Source: Rhizobium sp. CF122 (GTDB lineage Bacteria; Pseudomonadota; Alphaproteobacteria; Rhizobiales; Rhizobiaceae). From it: a stretch of DNA of 64,000 bases. Below, one piece after another: positions 35,414-43,689 of this stretch (positions within the stretch are counted from its first letter, which is position 1; every line of letters begins with the position of its first letter). A program made the translations under genes and the position numbers. The DNA is taken from NCBI RefSeq assembly GCF_000282035.1, contig NZ_AKKA01000119.1:1-64000 (forward strand), in the 5' to 3' direction. Under the pieces are notes generated by a model, which made no database searches, was not told the origin of the DNA, and worked only from the letters and a program-made list of their open reading frames with translations.

Positions 35414-35761
35414 TCAGGCGGGCGCGCCGTATTCATTGAAGCCGGGCGTGCCACGGCTGACATACCAGACGAGAAGAACGATCCAGCCTACCAGCGGAAT
35501 GACGCCGACCAGAATCCACCAGCCGGAGCGGCCGATATCATGGAGTCGCCGAACCGCGACGCCGAGGCCGGGAAGCAACACGGCAAGACCGTACAGGGCG
35601 CCAAGTATTTCGTAACCGAAGAGGACCTTGTCCAGAAAGGCCAGGATCAGTGAGGCGATGACGTTGAAGAGCGCAAACCACCAAAATTCGGGGCGGCCGG
35701 CGCGGCCGCTGAAGACGGCGTATTTCGAAAAAACTGTCGAGACTGCTTCCGTGAAACCCAT
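35414..35761 (-). CDS. DUF805 membrane protein
   Basis: 115 residues from the ATG at 35761, chosen for the GGAGGGAG site; a longer frame adds 27 implausible residues. It has a short N-terminal cytosolic stretch (FSGRAGRPEFWWFALFN, typical DUF805 opening) and four membrane segments, with VRRLHDIGRSGWW between the second and third. An inner-membrane protein of unknown function, as for the family. It precedes pyrC on the same strand with a gap of about 90 bases. Confidence 0.88.
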   Translation of the reverse strand: MGFTEAVSTVFSKYAVFSGRAGRPEFWWFALFNVIASLILAFLDKVLFGYEILGALYGLAVLLPGLGVAVRRLHDIGRSGWWILVGVIPLVGWIVLLVWYVSRGTPGFNEYGAPA

Positions 35762-35873
35762 GCGCTCTCCCTCCAGGCATTCCGCTGATAAAGCAGAAGT
35801 TGCATGAGGATAAACCTGCAACGATTCCATCACGCGCTGCAAGTCCAGTACTTCAGCGGGAACAGCGGACAGA

Positions 35874-36500
35874 TCAGGCTATGTCGAGCGTCACATCCGC
35901 CCTGCGGCGGTTGCCGAGGATCAGCTGGCCATTAGGCAGATCATTGCCGTAGACCTTGGCGCTCGCTTCCTCCTCTGTCAGCCTGTAGCCGCGCCAGCGC
36001 GCCCACAGCCGCTCCTCGAGCACCTCGATCGGCGGCGCCAGCATGACCGAGTAGTCGAAGATGCCTTCGAGTTCGGCCCATTTGCCTTGGCTGAACAGCA
36101 GGTAGTTGCCCTCGACGATGATGAAGCGATGCTCCGGCGAAACGACACGCGCCGAGGCGATGGCTATCTCGCGGGACCGGTCGAAGACCGGGATCAGGAC
36201 TTCCTGGTCGGCAGGGCGTACAGCCCGGATGATATCCAGGAAGCCTCGAACGTCGAAGGTTTCCGGGATACCCTTGCGCGCCAGAAGACCGCGTTCGATG
36301 AGGATGGCATTGTCCATATGGAAGCCATCCATCGGCAGGACCTCGGCCGTTTCGCCCCTGGCTTTCAGGGCATCGGCAAGATTGTCTGCCATGGTGGACT
36401 TGCCAGCGCCGGGGGGACCGGCAATGGCGATCAGGAAGCGTTTGATATCGCCGGCGCGGTCGATGACCTCGCCGGCGATTTCGTCGATCGTGACGCTCAT
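35874..36500 (-). CDS. frcK: FrcK-like P-loop kinase
   Basis: 208 residues. P-loop IAGPPGAGKST (about 27-36), a lid/acceptor region MDGFHMDNAIL and Walker-B-like RFIIVEGNYLLF place it with uridine/pantothenate kinase-like proteins. In Sinorhizobium the equivalent last gene of the fructose operon is frcK; its phosphate acceptor is not settled. The start overlaps the frcA stop by 4 bases (ATGA), so it is translated with the transporter. Confidence 0.88.
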   Translation of the reverse strand: MSVTIDEIAGEVIDRAGDIKRFLIAIAGPPGAGKSTMADNLADALKARGETAEVLPMDGFHMDNAILIERGLLARKGIPETFDVRGFLDIIRAVRPADQEVLIPVFDRSREIAIASARVVSPEHRFIIVEGNYLLFSQGKWAELEGIFDYSVMLAPPIEVLEERLWARWRGYRLTEEEASAKVYGNDLPNGQLILGNRRRADVTLDIA

Positions 36501-37279
36501 GCGGCGACCGGCTCCGTCGGCACGGCTTTGGCGCCGGTCATGAAAGCAACGGCGTCGGACATCGTGTATTCCTTCGGATTGATGACCGTCAGACGGCGGC
36601 CAAGCCGATGAATATGAATGCGGTCGGCGACCTCGAAAACATGTGGCATGTTGTGCGAGATCAGCACGATCGGCAAACCGCGCGAGCGTACGTCGAGGAT
36701 CAGTTCCAACACCTTGCGGCTTTCTTTGACGCCGAGTGCGGCCGTCGGCTCGTCCATGATAACGACCTTCGATCCGAAGGCGGCGGCGCGCGCCACGGCC
36801 ACACCCTGGCGCTGCCCGCCCGAGAGCGTTTCGACCGCCTGGTTGATGTTCTGGATGGTCATCAGGCCAAGCTCGGAGAGCTTGGCGCGCGCCCGCTTCT
36901 CCATCGCCGGGCGATCGAGCATACGGAACCAGCTGCCGAGCAAGCCAGGTTTCCTGATCTCGCGACCCAGGAACATGTTGTCGGCAATCGATAGTGCCGG
37001 CGAAAGCGCGAGATTCTGGTAGACGGTCTCGATGCCCGCCTCTCGCGCCTCCATGGGGGACTTGAAGTGGACCGGCTTGCCCTCCAGCGTAATCTCGCCC
37101 TCATCGGGAGTGATCGCGCCAGATATGGCCTTGATGAGCGACGATTTGCCAGCACCGTTGTCGCCGATCACAGCGAGAATCTCGCCGGGATAAAGGTCGA
37201 AATCGGCATGATCGAGTGCGGTGACGCGTCCGTAGCGTTTGACGAGCCCGCGAGCCGAAAGAAGGGGTTCGTTTGCCAT
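36497..37279 (-). CDS. frcA: Fructose ABC transporter, ATPase
   Basis: 260 residues from the ATG at 37279; an earlier in-frame start lies inside frcC and has unlikely sequence. Walker A GDNGAGKSS, signature LSGGQRQGVAVARAAAFG, Walker B VVIMDEPTAALG and switch ISHNMPHVF are intact. It has one ATPase domain, half the length of the RbsA-type subunit found earlier in this window, as known for FrcA. The frcC stop is 1 base upstream. Confidence 0.94.
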   Translation of the reverse strand: MANEPLLSARGLVKRYGRVTALDHADFDLYPGEILAVIGDNGAGKSSLIKAISGAITPDEGEITLEGKPVHFKSPMEAREAGIETVYQNLALSPALSIADNMFLGREIRKPGLLGSWFRMLDRPAMEKRARAKLSELGLMTIQNINQAVETLSGGQRQGVAVARAAAFGSKVVIMDEPTAALGVKESRKVLELILDVRSRGLPIVLISHNMPHVFEVADRIHIHRLGRRLTVINPKEYTMSDAVAFMTGAKAVPTEPVAA

Positions 37280-37280
37280 G

Positions 37281-38345
37281 TTACACCGACACCTTTCTGA
37301 TCCACTGGTCGATTGCGACTGCGGCGATGATGAGCACGCCGGTGAGCAACACCTTCCACTGCGGATCGGCGCCGAGCATGTTGAGGCCCATCGAGACCAC
37401 GCCAACGATCATCGCGCCGAACAGGGTGCCTAGGATCGAGCCGCGACCGCCGAAGAGCGAGATGCCGCCGATCACGGTCGCCGTGATGGCCTGCAGGTTA
37501 TAATCCGTCACCGCGGACGAGGGAGAGATCGAGCCATTACGGCCGATCGAGACCCAGGCTGCGAAGGCGGCAATGATGCCGGAGACGGTATAGACCGTCA
37601 GCAGCACACTCTTGGCCTGGATGCCGGAGAGCTTGGCCGCTTCAGGGTCGTCGCCGACGGCATAAACGTGGCGGCCCCAGGCCGTGTGATTGAGGATATA
37701 CCAGAGCACAAGAACGAGCAGCACCATGGCGATGACGCCGAGAGTAAGCACGGCGGTGCCCAATCTGAAGCTGATCGCAAAGAAATGTAGCAGCGGCGCC
37801 TGCGCATCGACATCGGTGTCGCGGATCGTTTCGTTGGCCGAATAGATGAAGTTCGTCGCCATGACGATGTTCCAGGTGCCGAGCGTTACGATGAACGGCG
37901 GCAGCTTCACATAGGCGACGAGGAAACCGTTCAGCAAGCCACAGAGACCGCCGACAAGCATCCCGGCCAGCACAGCGATCGGTGTCGGAATGCCGTAAGT
38001 GATGGCGCAGTTGCCCATGATGACAGCCGAAATGACCATGATGACGCCGATCGAAAGATCGATGCCGGCAGTCAGGATGACCAGCGTCTGTGCAGCACCG
38101 AGAATGCCGACGATGGCGATCTGCTGCAAGATGAGCGTCAACGTGTAGGACGAGAAGAACCGTCCGCCGAGCGCGAAGCCAAAGATGATGATCGCCAGCA
38201 CCAGCACGATCAGCGGCACGGCGGCCGGGGTCGAATGCAGGAAGTGCTGCGCACGTTTCACAAATGGTACGCTTTGGTGTTCGAACGACGCGACGTTCTT
38301 GTCGCTGCCGTCAAGCACCCGTTCGAATTCCTGTGCTCCGGTCAT
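37281..38345 (-). CDS. frcC: Fructose ABC transporter, permease
   Basis: 354 residues from the ATG at 38345 (GAGGAGGAACA just upstream). A 45-residue cytosolic N-terminus precedes about 9 hydrophobic segments. CUT2 signatures: GAAQTLVILTAGIDLSIGVI and AITATVIGGISLFGGRGSIL. It forms the inner-membrane channel for fructose, and related sugars in the characterised Sinorhizobium system. Confidence 0.94.
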   Translation of the reverse strand: MTGAQEFERVLDGSDKNVASFEHQSVPFVKRAQHFLHSTPAAVPLIVLVLAIIIFGFALGGRFFSSYTLTLILQQIAIVGILGAAQTLVILTAGIDLSIGVIMVISAVIMGNCAITYGIPTPIAVLAGMLVGGLCGLLNGFLVAYVKLPPFIVTLGTWNIVMATNFIYSANETIRDTDVDAQAPLLHFFAISFRLGTAVLTLGVIAMVLLVLVLWYILNHTAWGRHVYAVGDDPEAAKLSGIQAKSVLLTVYTVSGIIAAFAAWVSIGRNGSISPSSAVTDYNLQAITATVIGGISLFGGRGSILGTLFGAMIVGVVSMGLNMLGADPQWKVLLTGVLIIAAVAIDQWIRKVSV

Positions 38346-38449
38346 TGTTCCTCCTCCGCTTTCGCGCCAAACCGCGCGCGGAAAGCCCCTGCCCCTTATC
38401 ACGCCGGTCTTCGTTCGCCGGTTTCTCAGGCAGCAGCTATGGTCAGTCG

Positions 38450-38478
38450 AAACCGGCCGAGGATCAAGCCCCGGCCGG
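38450..38478 (-). terminator. Hairpin between frcB and frcC
   Basis: On the minus strand CCGGCCG (38478-38472) pairs with CGGCCGG (38459-38453) and is followed by TTTC. The position after the binding-protein gene and before the permease gene matches the other two importer operons. Confidence 0.6.
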
Positions 38479-38500
38479 CGCTAGATTCATATCGTGAGAC

Positions 38501-39526
38501 TTAGCCCCAGCACTTGTCGGTGCCGACCTTCGTGTCGATTGACTCGAGGCCAGAGACCGGCTTGTCGGTGACAAGCGAAACGCCGGTATCGAAGAACGAC
38601 TTGCCTTCGGTTGGCTTCGGCTTTTCACCGCTGTCGGCGAACTTCTTGATCGCCTCGATGCCGAGCGAAGCCATCAGCAGCGGATACTGCTGGGAGGTGG
38701 CGCCGATGACGCCTTCCTTGACCGACTGGACGCCTGGGCAACCGCCGTCAACCGAGACGATCAGGACGTTCTTTTCCATGCCGACAGCCTTGAGGGCCTG
38801 GTAGGCGCCAACTGCGGCTGGCTCGTTGATCGTGTGAATGACGTTGATGCTCGGATCCTTCTGCAGAAGGTTTTCCATCGCCTTGCGGCCGCCTTCTTCG
38901 TTGCCGTTTGTCACGTCGTGGCCGACGATGCGCGCATCGTCTTCGTCGCCGATCTTATTCGGGTCCTTGGTGTCGATGCCGAAGCCCATCATGAAGCCCT
39001 GGTCACGCAGAACGTCGACAGTCGGCTGCGATGGCGTCAGGTCGAGGAAGCCGACCTTGGCATCCTTTGCCTTGTCGCCGAGCGTTTCCTTGGCCCACTG
39101 GCCGATCAGCTTGCCGGCGAGCAGGTTGTCAGTTGCGAAGGTTGCGTCGGCAGCGTCAGCCGGATCGAGCGGGGTGTCGAGGGCAATCACCAGGAGGCCG
39201 GCATCGCGGGCCTTCTTGACCGAGGGGACGATGCCCTTCGTGTCGGACGCCGTGATCAGAATACCCTTCGCGCCGTCGGCAATGCAGCTTTCGATCGCGG
39301 CAACCTGGCTTTCGCTGTCACCATCAATCTTGCCGGCGTAGGACTTGAGCGTCACTCCCAGTTCCTTAGCCTTGGCCGTCGCGCCTTCCTTCATCTTGAC
39401 GAAGAACGGGTTGGTGTCGGTCTTGGTAATGAGGCAGGCGGAAACATCCGCGGCCATGGCCGGCGCCGAGAAGGCGACACCGAGGGCGAGCGCACCAAGC
39501 GCGGCGGAAAGCACTGATTTCTTCAT
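38501..39526 (-). CDS. frcB: Fructose ABC transporter, periplasmic binding protein
   Basis: 341 residues, start after GGGAGGACTCA. The signal peptide (1-25) is cut at APAMA-ADVS. The mature RbsB-type chain has ACLITKTDTNPFFVKMKEGA, ALDTPLDPADAADATFATDN and VIHTINEPAAVGAYQALKA. It is the first gene of the frcBCAK operon and captures fructose in the periplasm. Homology to Sinorhizobium FrcB is recognised from memory, supported by the frcR gene opposite. Confidence 0.94.
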   Translation of the reverse strand: MKKSVLSAALGALALGVAFSAPAMAADVSACLITKTDTNPFFVKMKEGATAKAKELGVTLKSYAGKIDGDSESQVAAIESCIADGAKGILITASDTKGIVPSVKKARDAGLLVIALDTPLDPADAADATFATDNLLAGKLIGQWAKETLGDKAKDAKVGFLDLTPSQPTVDVLRDQGFMMGFGIDTKDPNKIGDEDDARIVGHDVTNGNEEGGRKAMENLLQKDPSINVIHTINEPAAVGAYQALKAVGMEKNVLIVSVDGGCPGVQSVKEGVIGATSQQYPLLMASLGIEAIKKFADSGEKPKPTEGKSFFDTGVSLVTDKPVSGLESIDTKVGTDKCWG

Positions 39527-39691
39527 TGAGTCCTCCCTGAGATTAGCCGACCCGCCCCCTGGCGGTGCCGGAATTGACGGGCACGAGAACCGCTGCAGTC
39601 TCGCCGACGGCCTCCTCCAAGCCGTTCCGTGCCGTTTGACGATGGCAATTAAGAGCGAAAGGAATTGCCTTGTCAATAAATAAATCCAATT

Positions 39692-39704
39692 GAATTATTA
39701 ATTC
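39692..39704. promoter_or_regulatory. Candidate FrcR operator
   Basis: A perfect palindrome GAATTA-T-TAATTC in the AT-rich divergent region between frcB and frcR. ROK-family repressors usually bind AT-rich palindromes in such places. Confidence 0.5.
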
Positions 39705-39760
39705 TATATGGCATGCTCGATGAAAATAGGGCATAGGCCAACAGACGGGAGGAGTGGCCA

Positions 39761-41008
39761 ATGTCGTCTTTGGACGGTCCGGTACATACGTCGGCTCAAC
39801 CGCCTATTTTGAGTCCGGCAGGCGGCGCGAACCAAATCAGGGTGCGCGCCTATAACGAGCGGCTTGTGCTGTCGCTGGTGCGCCTTTACGGCTCCCAGTC
39901 GAAGGCCGATATCGCGCGGCGAACCGGGCTTTCGGCGCAAACAGTCTCCGTCATCATGCGGGCACTGGAGAAGGAAGGGCTGCTCTCCCGCGGAGAGCCG
40001 GTGCGTGGCCGGGTTGGCCAGCCGTCGATCCCGATGCGCCTCAATGCCGATGCCGTCTACTCGTTCGGCGTCAAGATGGGCCGACGCAGCGCGGACCTAG
40101 TGTTGATGGATTTCGTGGGCAAGATCCGCCTGCAGCTTCACCAGACCTATGCCTATCCGCTGCCTGACGTCTTTCTGGATTTCATCACTTCAGGGATCCG
40201 CGAACTCGAAAGCCGGCTCGACGAGAAGCAACGCGGCCGCATTGCCGGCATCGGTATCGCGGCACCGTTCGAGCTTTGGAACTGGGAAGAGGAAGTCGGT
40301 TCACCCAAGGGCGCGATGGATGTATGGCGCGACTTCGATCTCCACACCGAGATTGCCGCCCGCGTGCCCTACCCGGTCTACCTGCAGAACGATGCGACAA
40401 GTGCCTGCGGCGCAGAACTCGTGTTCGGCATCGGGCCGTCCTATCCCGACTTCGTTTATTTTTTCATCGGCTCCTTCATCGGCGGCGGCATTGTCCTCAA
40501 TTCCGCGATCTTTTCGGGGCGCACGGGTACGGCTGGCGCCATCGGCCCACTCCCGGTGCGCGGCAAGAACGGCGAAACGCTGCAGCTGCTTGAAGTTGCC
40601 TCAATCTTCGTTCTCGAGAACATGCTGCGGGAGCGCGGCATCGACCCGCAGCCACTCTGGTATTCAGCCGACGACTGGATCGACTTCGGCGAGCCCCTGG
40701 AAACGTGGATCCAGGACACCGCCCGAGCACTCGCGCAGGCGATCGTCGCGGCAGCCTCGATCATCGACTTCAGCGCGGCCGTGATCGACGGCGGCTTTCC
40801 CGGATGGGTGCGAGAACGGATCGTGCAGGCGACCATCCACGAAGCAGCGATGCTCGATCTCCAGGGCGTCGTCATGCCCGACATCATCGAAGGCGCAATC
40901 GGAGCCCATGCGCGCGCCATCGGCGGCGCCAGCCTACCGATCTTCGCGCGCTATCTCACGGACCAGAACGTTTTATTCAAGGAGGTCGAAAATGCTGAAG
41001 GGACTTAA
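39761..41008 (+). CDS. frcR: ROK-family regulator of fructose uptake
   Basis: 415 residues, start preceded by GGGAGGAG. The N-terminal MarR-like HTH (about 35-85: SQSKADIARRTGLSAQTVSV) is joined to a ROK sugar-kinase-like domain (about 105-400: RIAGIGIAAPFELWNWEEEV, IGSFIGGGIVLNSAIFSGRT). The zinc-binding CXCGXXGCXE motif of many ROK proteins is not seen. It is divergent from frcB, as in Sinorhizobium, and should repress or tune frcBCAK in response to sugar. It overlaps the next mutarotase gene by 17 bases. Confidence 0.9.
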   Translation: MSSLDGPVHTSAQPPILSPAGGANQIRVRAYNERLVLSLVRLYGSQSKADIARRTGLSAQTVSVIMRALEKEGLLSRGEPVRGRVGQPSIPMRLNADAVYSFGVKMGRRSADLVLMDFVGKIRLQLHQTYAYPLPDVFLDFITSGIRELESRLDEKQRGRIAGIGIAAPFELWNWEEEVGSPKGAMDVWRDFDLHTEIAARVPYPVYLQNDATSACGAELVFGIGPSYPDFVYFFIGSFIGGGIVLNSAIFSGRTGTAGAIGPLPVRGKNGETLQLLEVASIFVLENMLRERGIDPQPLWYSADDWIDFGEPLETWIQDTARALAQAIVAAASIIDFSAAVIDGGFPGWVRERIVQATIHEAAMLDLQGVVMPDIIEGAIGAHARAIGGASLPIFARYLTDQNVLFKEVENAEGT

Positions 41009-41474
41009 CCCACTTTTGAGCCCGGAATTGCTTTCGACGCTGCGTGCCATGGGGCATGGCGACGAAATCGCTATCGTCGACGGCAATTACCCCGGCGTCG
41101 AACATGCACGGCGGCTGATCCGTCTTGATGGCCACGGCATCGTGGCCGTGCTCGACGCCGTTCTCAGCGTCCTGCCGATCGACGACTTTGTTACAGAGGC
41201 GATCTTCCGGTCGACCGTCAAGGCCGAGCGCGACAGGCTTGACCCGGTTCACGAGGAGATGATCGACTGCTGCGCCCGCCACGAGCCGCACCGACAGGTC
41301 GTGCCGCTCGTCGGGGCAGACTTCTACAATCGAGTACGGACCGCTCACGCCGTGATCCAGACCAGCGAACCGCGGCTTTACGCCAACATCATCCTGCGCA
41401 AGGGTGTCATCTATCCGGAGCGAGCGGGCGACCACGCCGTTGAAAAGGCAGAGGTCGACCCCTTCACCTATTGA
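40992..41474 (+). CDS. RbsD/FucU-family sugar mutarotase (second copy)
   Basis: 160 residues. The start follows GGAGGTCGAAA and lies 17 bases inside the end of frcR, so translation is coupled. MLKGLNPLLSPELLSTLRAM and MGHGDEIAIVDGNYPG carry the same active-site His region as the copy at 7.2 kb. RLYANIILRKGVIYPE closes the fold, and a 13-residue tail is extra. Its placement with frcR suggests anomer or ring-form conversion of fructose or another frc substrate. Confidence 0.87.
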   Translation: MLKGLNPLLSPELLSTLRAMGHGDEIAIVDGNYPGVEHARRLIRLDGHGIVAVLDAVLSVLPIDDFVTEAIFRSTVKAERDRLDPVHEEMIDCCARHEPHRQVVPLVGADFYNRVRTAHAVIQTSEPRLYANIILRKGVIYPERAGDHAVEKAEVDPFTY

Positions 41475-41477
41475 GCG

Positions 41478-42515
41478 TCAGATCTCGCCGGCCAATGGCC
41501 CCCAGACATCCGTCAAGGCAAAACCGCCCGGATGCGGATCGAAGGGATCGAGTGCGACCTGCGAAAGGCCGAAGGTGAAACCGCGGCCCGCGATGGTCGG
41601 AATGATCGCGGGGCGACCGGCAACTTCGGTTTCCGCCAGCAATCCGACTTCGAACTCCGAACCGATGATCGAGCGCGACTTGAAGACATCGCCGACCTTT
41701 GCCTTGCCGCGCGCATGCCATGCCGCGAGATTGGCGGAATTGCCCGTGCCGCAGGGCGAGCGATCGGCGCGGCCCGGCCACATCGTGGTGCAGGTGCGAA
41801 CGGTGCCGTCCGCCTCGAGGTCGCGGAACATGACGTAGGCAACGCCGGAGATTGCCGGGATTTCCGGATGGACAACCTCGATGCCGCGGTTGATCAGTTC
41901 CTTCAGGACCATGCCGGCCTGAACCAGGGCGGCAGCATTGCCCTTCTCGATTGTCAGATTGATCTGCCCGACGTCGACCAGCGCGTAGAAAATACCGCCG
42001 TAGCATAGGTCGACCTTGACCTTGCCCCAGTGCGGCGTGTCGATGTCCACGTCGAGCTCGTGCACGAAGGACGGGACCATGGTGAGCTTCACCTTCTCAC
42101 ATCGCCCGTCGCGGCAGGTCGCGGTCGCCTTGACGAGGCCGGCGGCCGTCTCCAGCGTGACAATGGTTTCCGGCTCCTTCATCTCGACGACGCCGGTTTC
42201 CAATAGCGCGGTTGTGACACAGATCGAGTTCGAGCCGGAGCTCGCATGCGCCTGGTCCGGCTGCAGGATGATGAAGGCCGCATCGGCATCCGGATGCTTC
42301 GGCGGCAGCAGCAGATTGACAGAGCCGATCGGCGCGCCGCGCGGTTCGAGGCAGAGGAAGCGGCGCAGTTCCTGGCCCTTCGGATCGGTGTTCAGCCAGT
42401 TCAGCTGCTCGGCGACAGTATTGCCGGGAATCTTTGGCACGCCGCCGATCGCGACCTTGCCGATTTCACCCTCGGCGTGAACATCCAGAAGCTGGATCGT
42501 GCGCTTCCATCTCAT
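41478..42515 (-). CDS. Proline racemase superfamily (hydroxyproline epimerase/dehydratase-like)
   Basis: 345 residues, normal for the superfamily. The first catalytic Cys (motif MCGHN in racemases) is replaced by Ser93 (ASSGSNSICV). The second is kept as C255 in DRSPCGTGNSA. Such Ser/Cys members are reported as 4-hydroxyproline 2-epimerase or trans-3-hydroxyproline dehydratase-type enzymes, whereas Cys/Cys members are racemases or epimerases. It probably helps use hydroxyproline or a related compound. Its 3' end is 3 bases from the convergent mutarotase gene. A palindrome upstream may be an operator. Confidence 0.85.
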   Translation of the reverse strand: MRWKRTIQLLDVHAEGEIGKVAIGGVPKIPGNTVAEQLNWLNTDPKGQELRRFLCLEPRGAPIGSVNLLLPPKHPDADAAFIILQPDQAHASSGSNSICVTTALLETGVVEMKEPETIVTLETAAGLVKATATCRDGRCEKVKLTMVPSFVHELDVDIDTPHWGKVKVDLCYGGIFYALVDVGQINLTIEKGNAAALVQAGMVLKELINRGIEVVHPEIPAISGVAYVMFRDLEADGTVRTCTTMWPGRADRSPCGTGNSANLAAWHARGKAKVGDVFKSRSIIGSEFEVGLLAETEVAGRPAIIPTIAGRGFTFGLSQVALDPFDPHPGGFALTDVWGPLAGEI

Positions 42516-42572
42516 CAGTCAACTCCTCTCAAGCCTGCCGCGTGATGCTGGCGCAAATCAACACGAACGGCC

Positions 42573-42582
42573 TGATATATCA
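42573..42582. promoter_or_regulatory. Operator-like palindrome before the proline-racemase-family gene
   Basis: TGATATATCA, perfectly symmetric, 58 bases upstream of the start at 42515. Short palindromes of this kind are typical of GntR-family sites. No dedicated regulator gene is adjacent. Confidence 0.4.
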
Positions 42583-42718
42583 GATCACTGGCGATTGCCT
42601 ACGGGATTTTTTCGCTCGGTAAAAGACTTCCCGACGCTGCCATGGCTCGCGGCAGTGTAGCGCAGTCCCGAGCAGATGGGCCAGCACAAGCGCCTGATCA
42701 TGTGTGAGGGAGGCTGAA

Positions 42719-42840
42719 ATAGAAAAGAGCCCGGTGCGGGAGGAGGTGCACCGGGCTCTTGATCCTGACTGACAACTGGGAGGAGGAGTGTTGTCAGTCC
42801 GATGAAGGAGCGCTGGGAGGAGGAGTGCGCTGCCTTCGAG
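42719..42840 (-). ncRNA. Alpha-r14-like trans-acting small RNA (NfeR1 type)
   Basis: On the minus strand about 120 bases fold into three successive hairpins, each with CCTCCTCCC in the loop, complementary to Shine-Dalgarno sequences. Stems: AGCGC pairs (42831-42827 with 42813-42809, extended by AAGG/CCTT past a one-base bulge), a 10-bp stem (42799-42790 with 42776-42767), and a 13-bp terminator stem (42760-42748 with 42737-42725) followed by TTTTCT. This is the layout of the rhizobial alpha-r14 family, which represses target mRNAs, many for nutrient transporters. The 5' end is approximate. Confidence 0.88.
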
Positions 42841-43124
42841 ATAAGAGATAGCCCATTGTTTCGATCAGGAATAGGGAGATTACCGCAATGCAGCAATGCG
42901 CCTCGCGCATATCTCGCCTATTATTGAAGCCTATTTTTGCGGCATTTTTGATCAGTTAGTCAATTTCTTAGGCGAAGCAGGCCAATCTGCGCAGGGGCGG
43001 CTCAAATACTACCAGACGGTGGCCGGACCGCGGCGCACCCACCGCAAAATATCGCCAAAAGTTGGAGGAAATCGATGATCGGAAAGGCGAGAGATCGTCC
43101 CGCCTTTCCCCTGGCCTAACGCGA
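42841..43124. other. Intergenic region upstream of the small RNA
   Basis: This holds the promoter side of the minus-strand small RNA. On that strand ATTGCGGTAATC and CCTGATCG...GGGCTATCTC are possible elements, but no exact -35/-10 pair is assigned. A 60-codon plus-strand frame (42896-43078) lacks a ribosome site and is not called. The rest shows nothing recognisable. Confidence 0.4.
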
Positions 43125-43493
43125 TCAATAGCCGTTGTCACAGGGCATGCTGCCATCGCCATTGGTGCCGCTGAACGTGTTCTGGCAGTAGGTTTGCCGT
43201 TGCATCGGCCGCACGGGCTGATTGCCGATCGAACCCGTTGTGCCGCCCTCGACGCCAAAGGCTGCCAGCGGATACCAATAGCCGTCCGGACCGCGGCGGG
43301 TGCCCGGGCGCTCGGTGCGTGTGCCACGATAGCCGTTCAAGTGGCCTGCCCGCTGACTGTACTGCACCATTTCCATGTTCGAGGCGCTTGGGAGCGGGAC
43401 CGGCTGCACAGGCGCCGCCTGAACGGGAGTGATTGATGCGAGCGTGAGCAGAGCCCCTGCTGACAGGGCGGGAACGAAGCTGGAGATTTTCAT
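43125..43493 (-). CDS. Secreted hypothetical protein
   Basis: 122 residues from the ATG at 43493 (GAAGGAGGATTTATC upstream). A signal peptide covers 1-26 (MKISSFVPALSAGALLTLAS, cut near VQAAPV). The mature part is Gly/Arg/Tyr-rich (GYRGTRTERPGTRRGPDGYW) and ends in a NGDGSMPCDNGY-like tail with two cysteines. The GYW/YPLAAF stretch recalls small periplasmic rhizobial proteins, but I cannot name a family. Likely periplasmic or outer surface. Confidence 0.72.
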   Translation of the reverse strand: MKISSFVPALSAGALLTLASITPVQAAPVQPVPLPSASNMEMVQYSQRAGHLNGYRGTRTERPGTRRGPDGYWYPLAAFGVEGGTTGSIGNQPVRPMQRQTYCQNTFSGTNGDGSMPCDNGY

Positions 43494-43689
43494 GATAAAT
43501 CCTCCTTCTGGATTTATCCGAGAAAAATGCGTTCTTTCGTAGCAAAGTTCCGCGATCACACGCAGCCTCCAGCAGTCGTGATCGGCAGCGACTGGGCGTG
43601 ATCCGCAGGCGCTGATCTCAAGAACTGCTTGCTCCGTTCGGAGATGGTATCAAGCGATGCAGAGTCCGTCGGCAGCAATTCACTAGAAC

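Noticed and set aside
42721..42840. Tandem GGGAGGAGG repeats read as a minisatellite or multiple ribosome sites on the plus strand
   Set aside because: Each copy sits in the loop of its own hairpin, and the last hairpin has a T-run only on the minus strand, which fits a minus-strand small RNA much better.
42896..43078. Plus-strand 60-codon frame near the small RNA
   Set aside because: No ribosome site, no similarity recognised, and it starts in the small-RNA promoter side; most likely chance.
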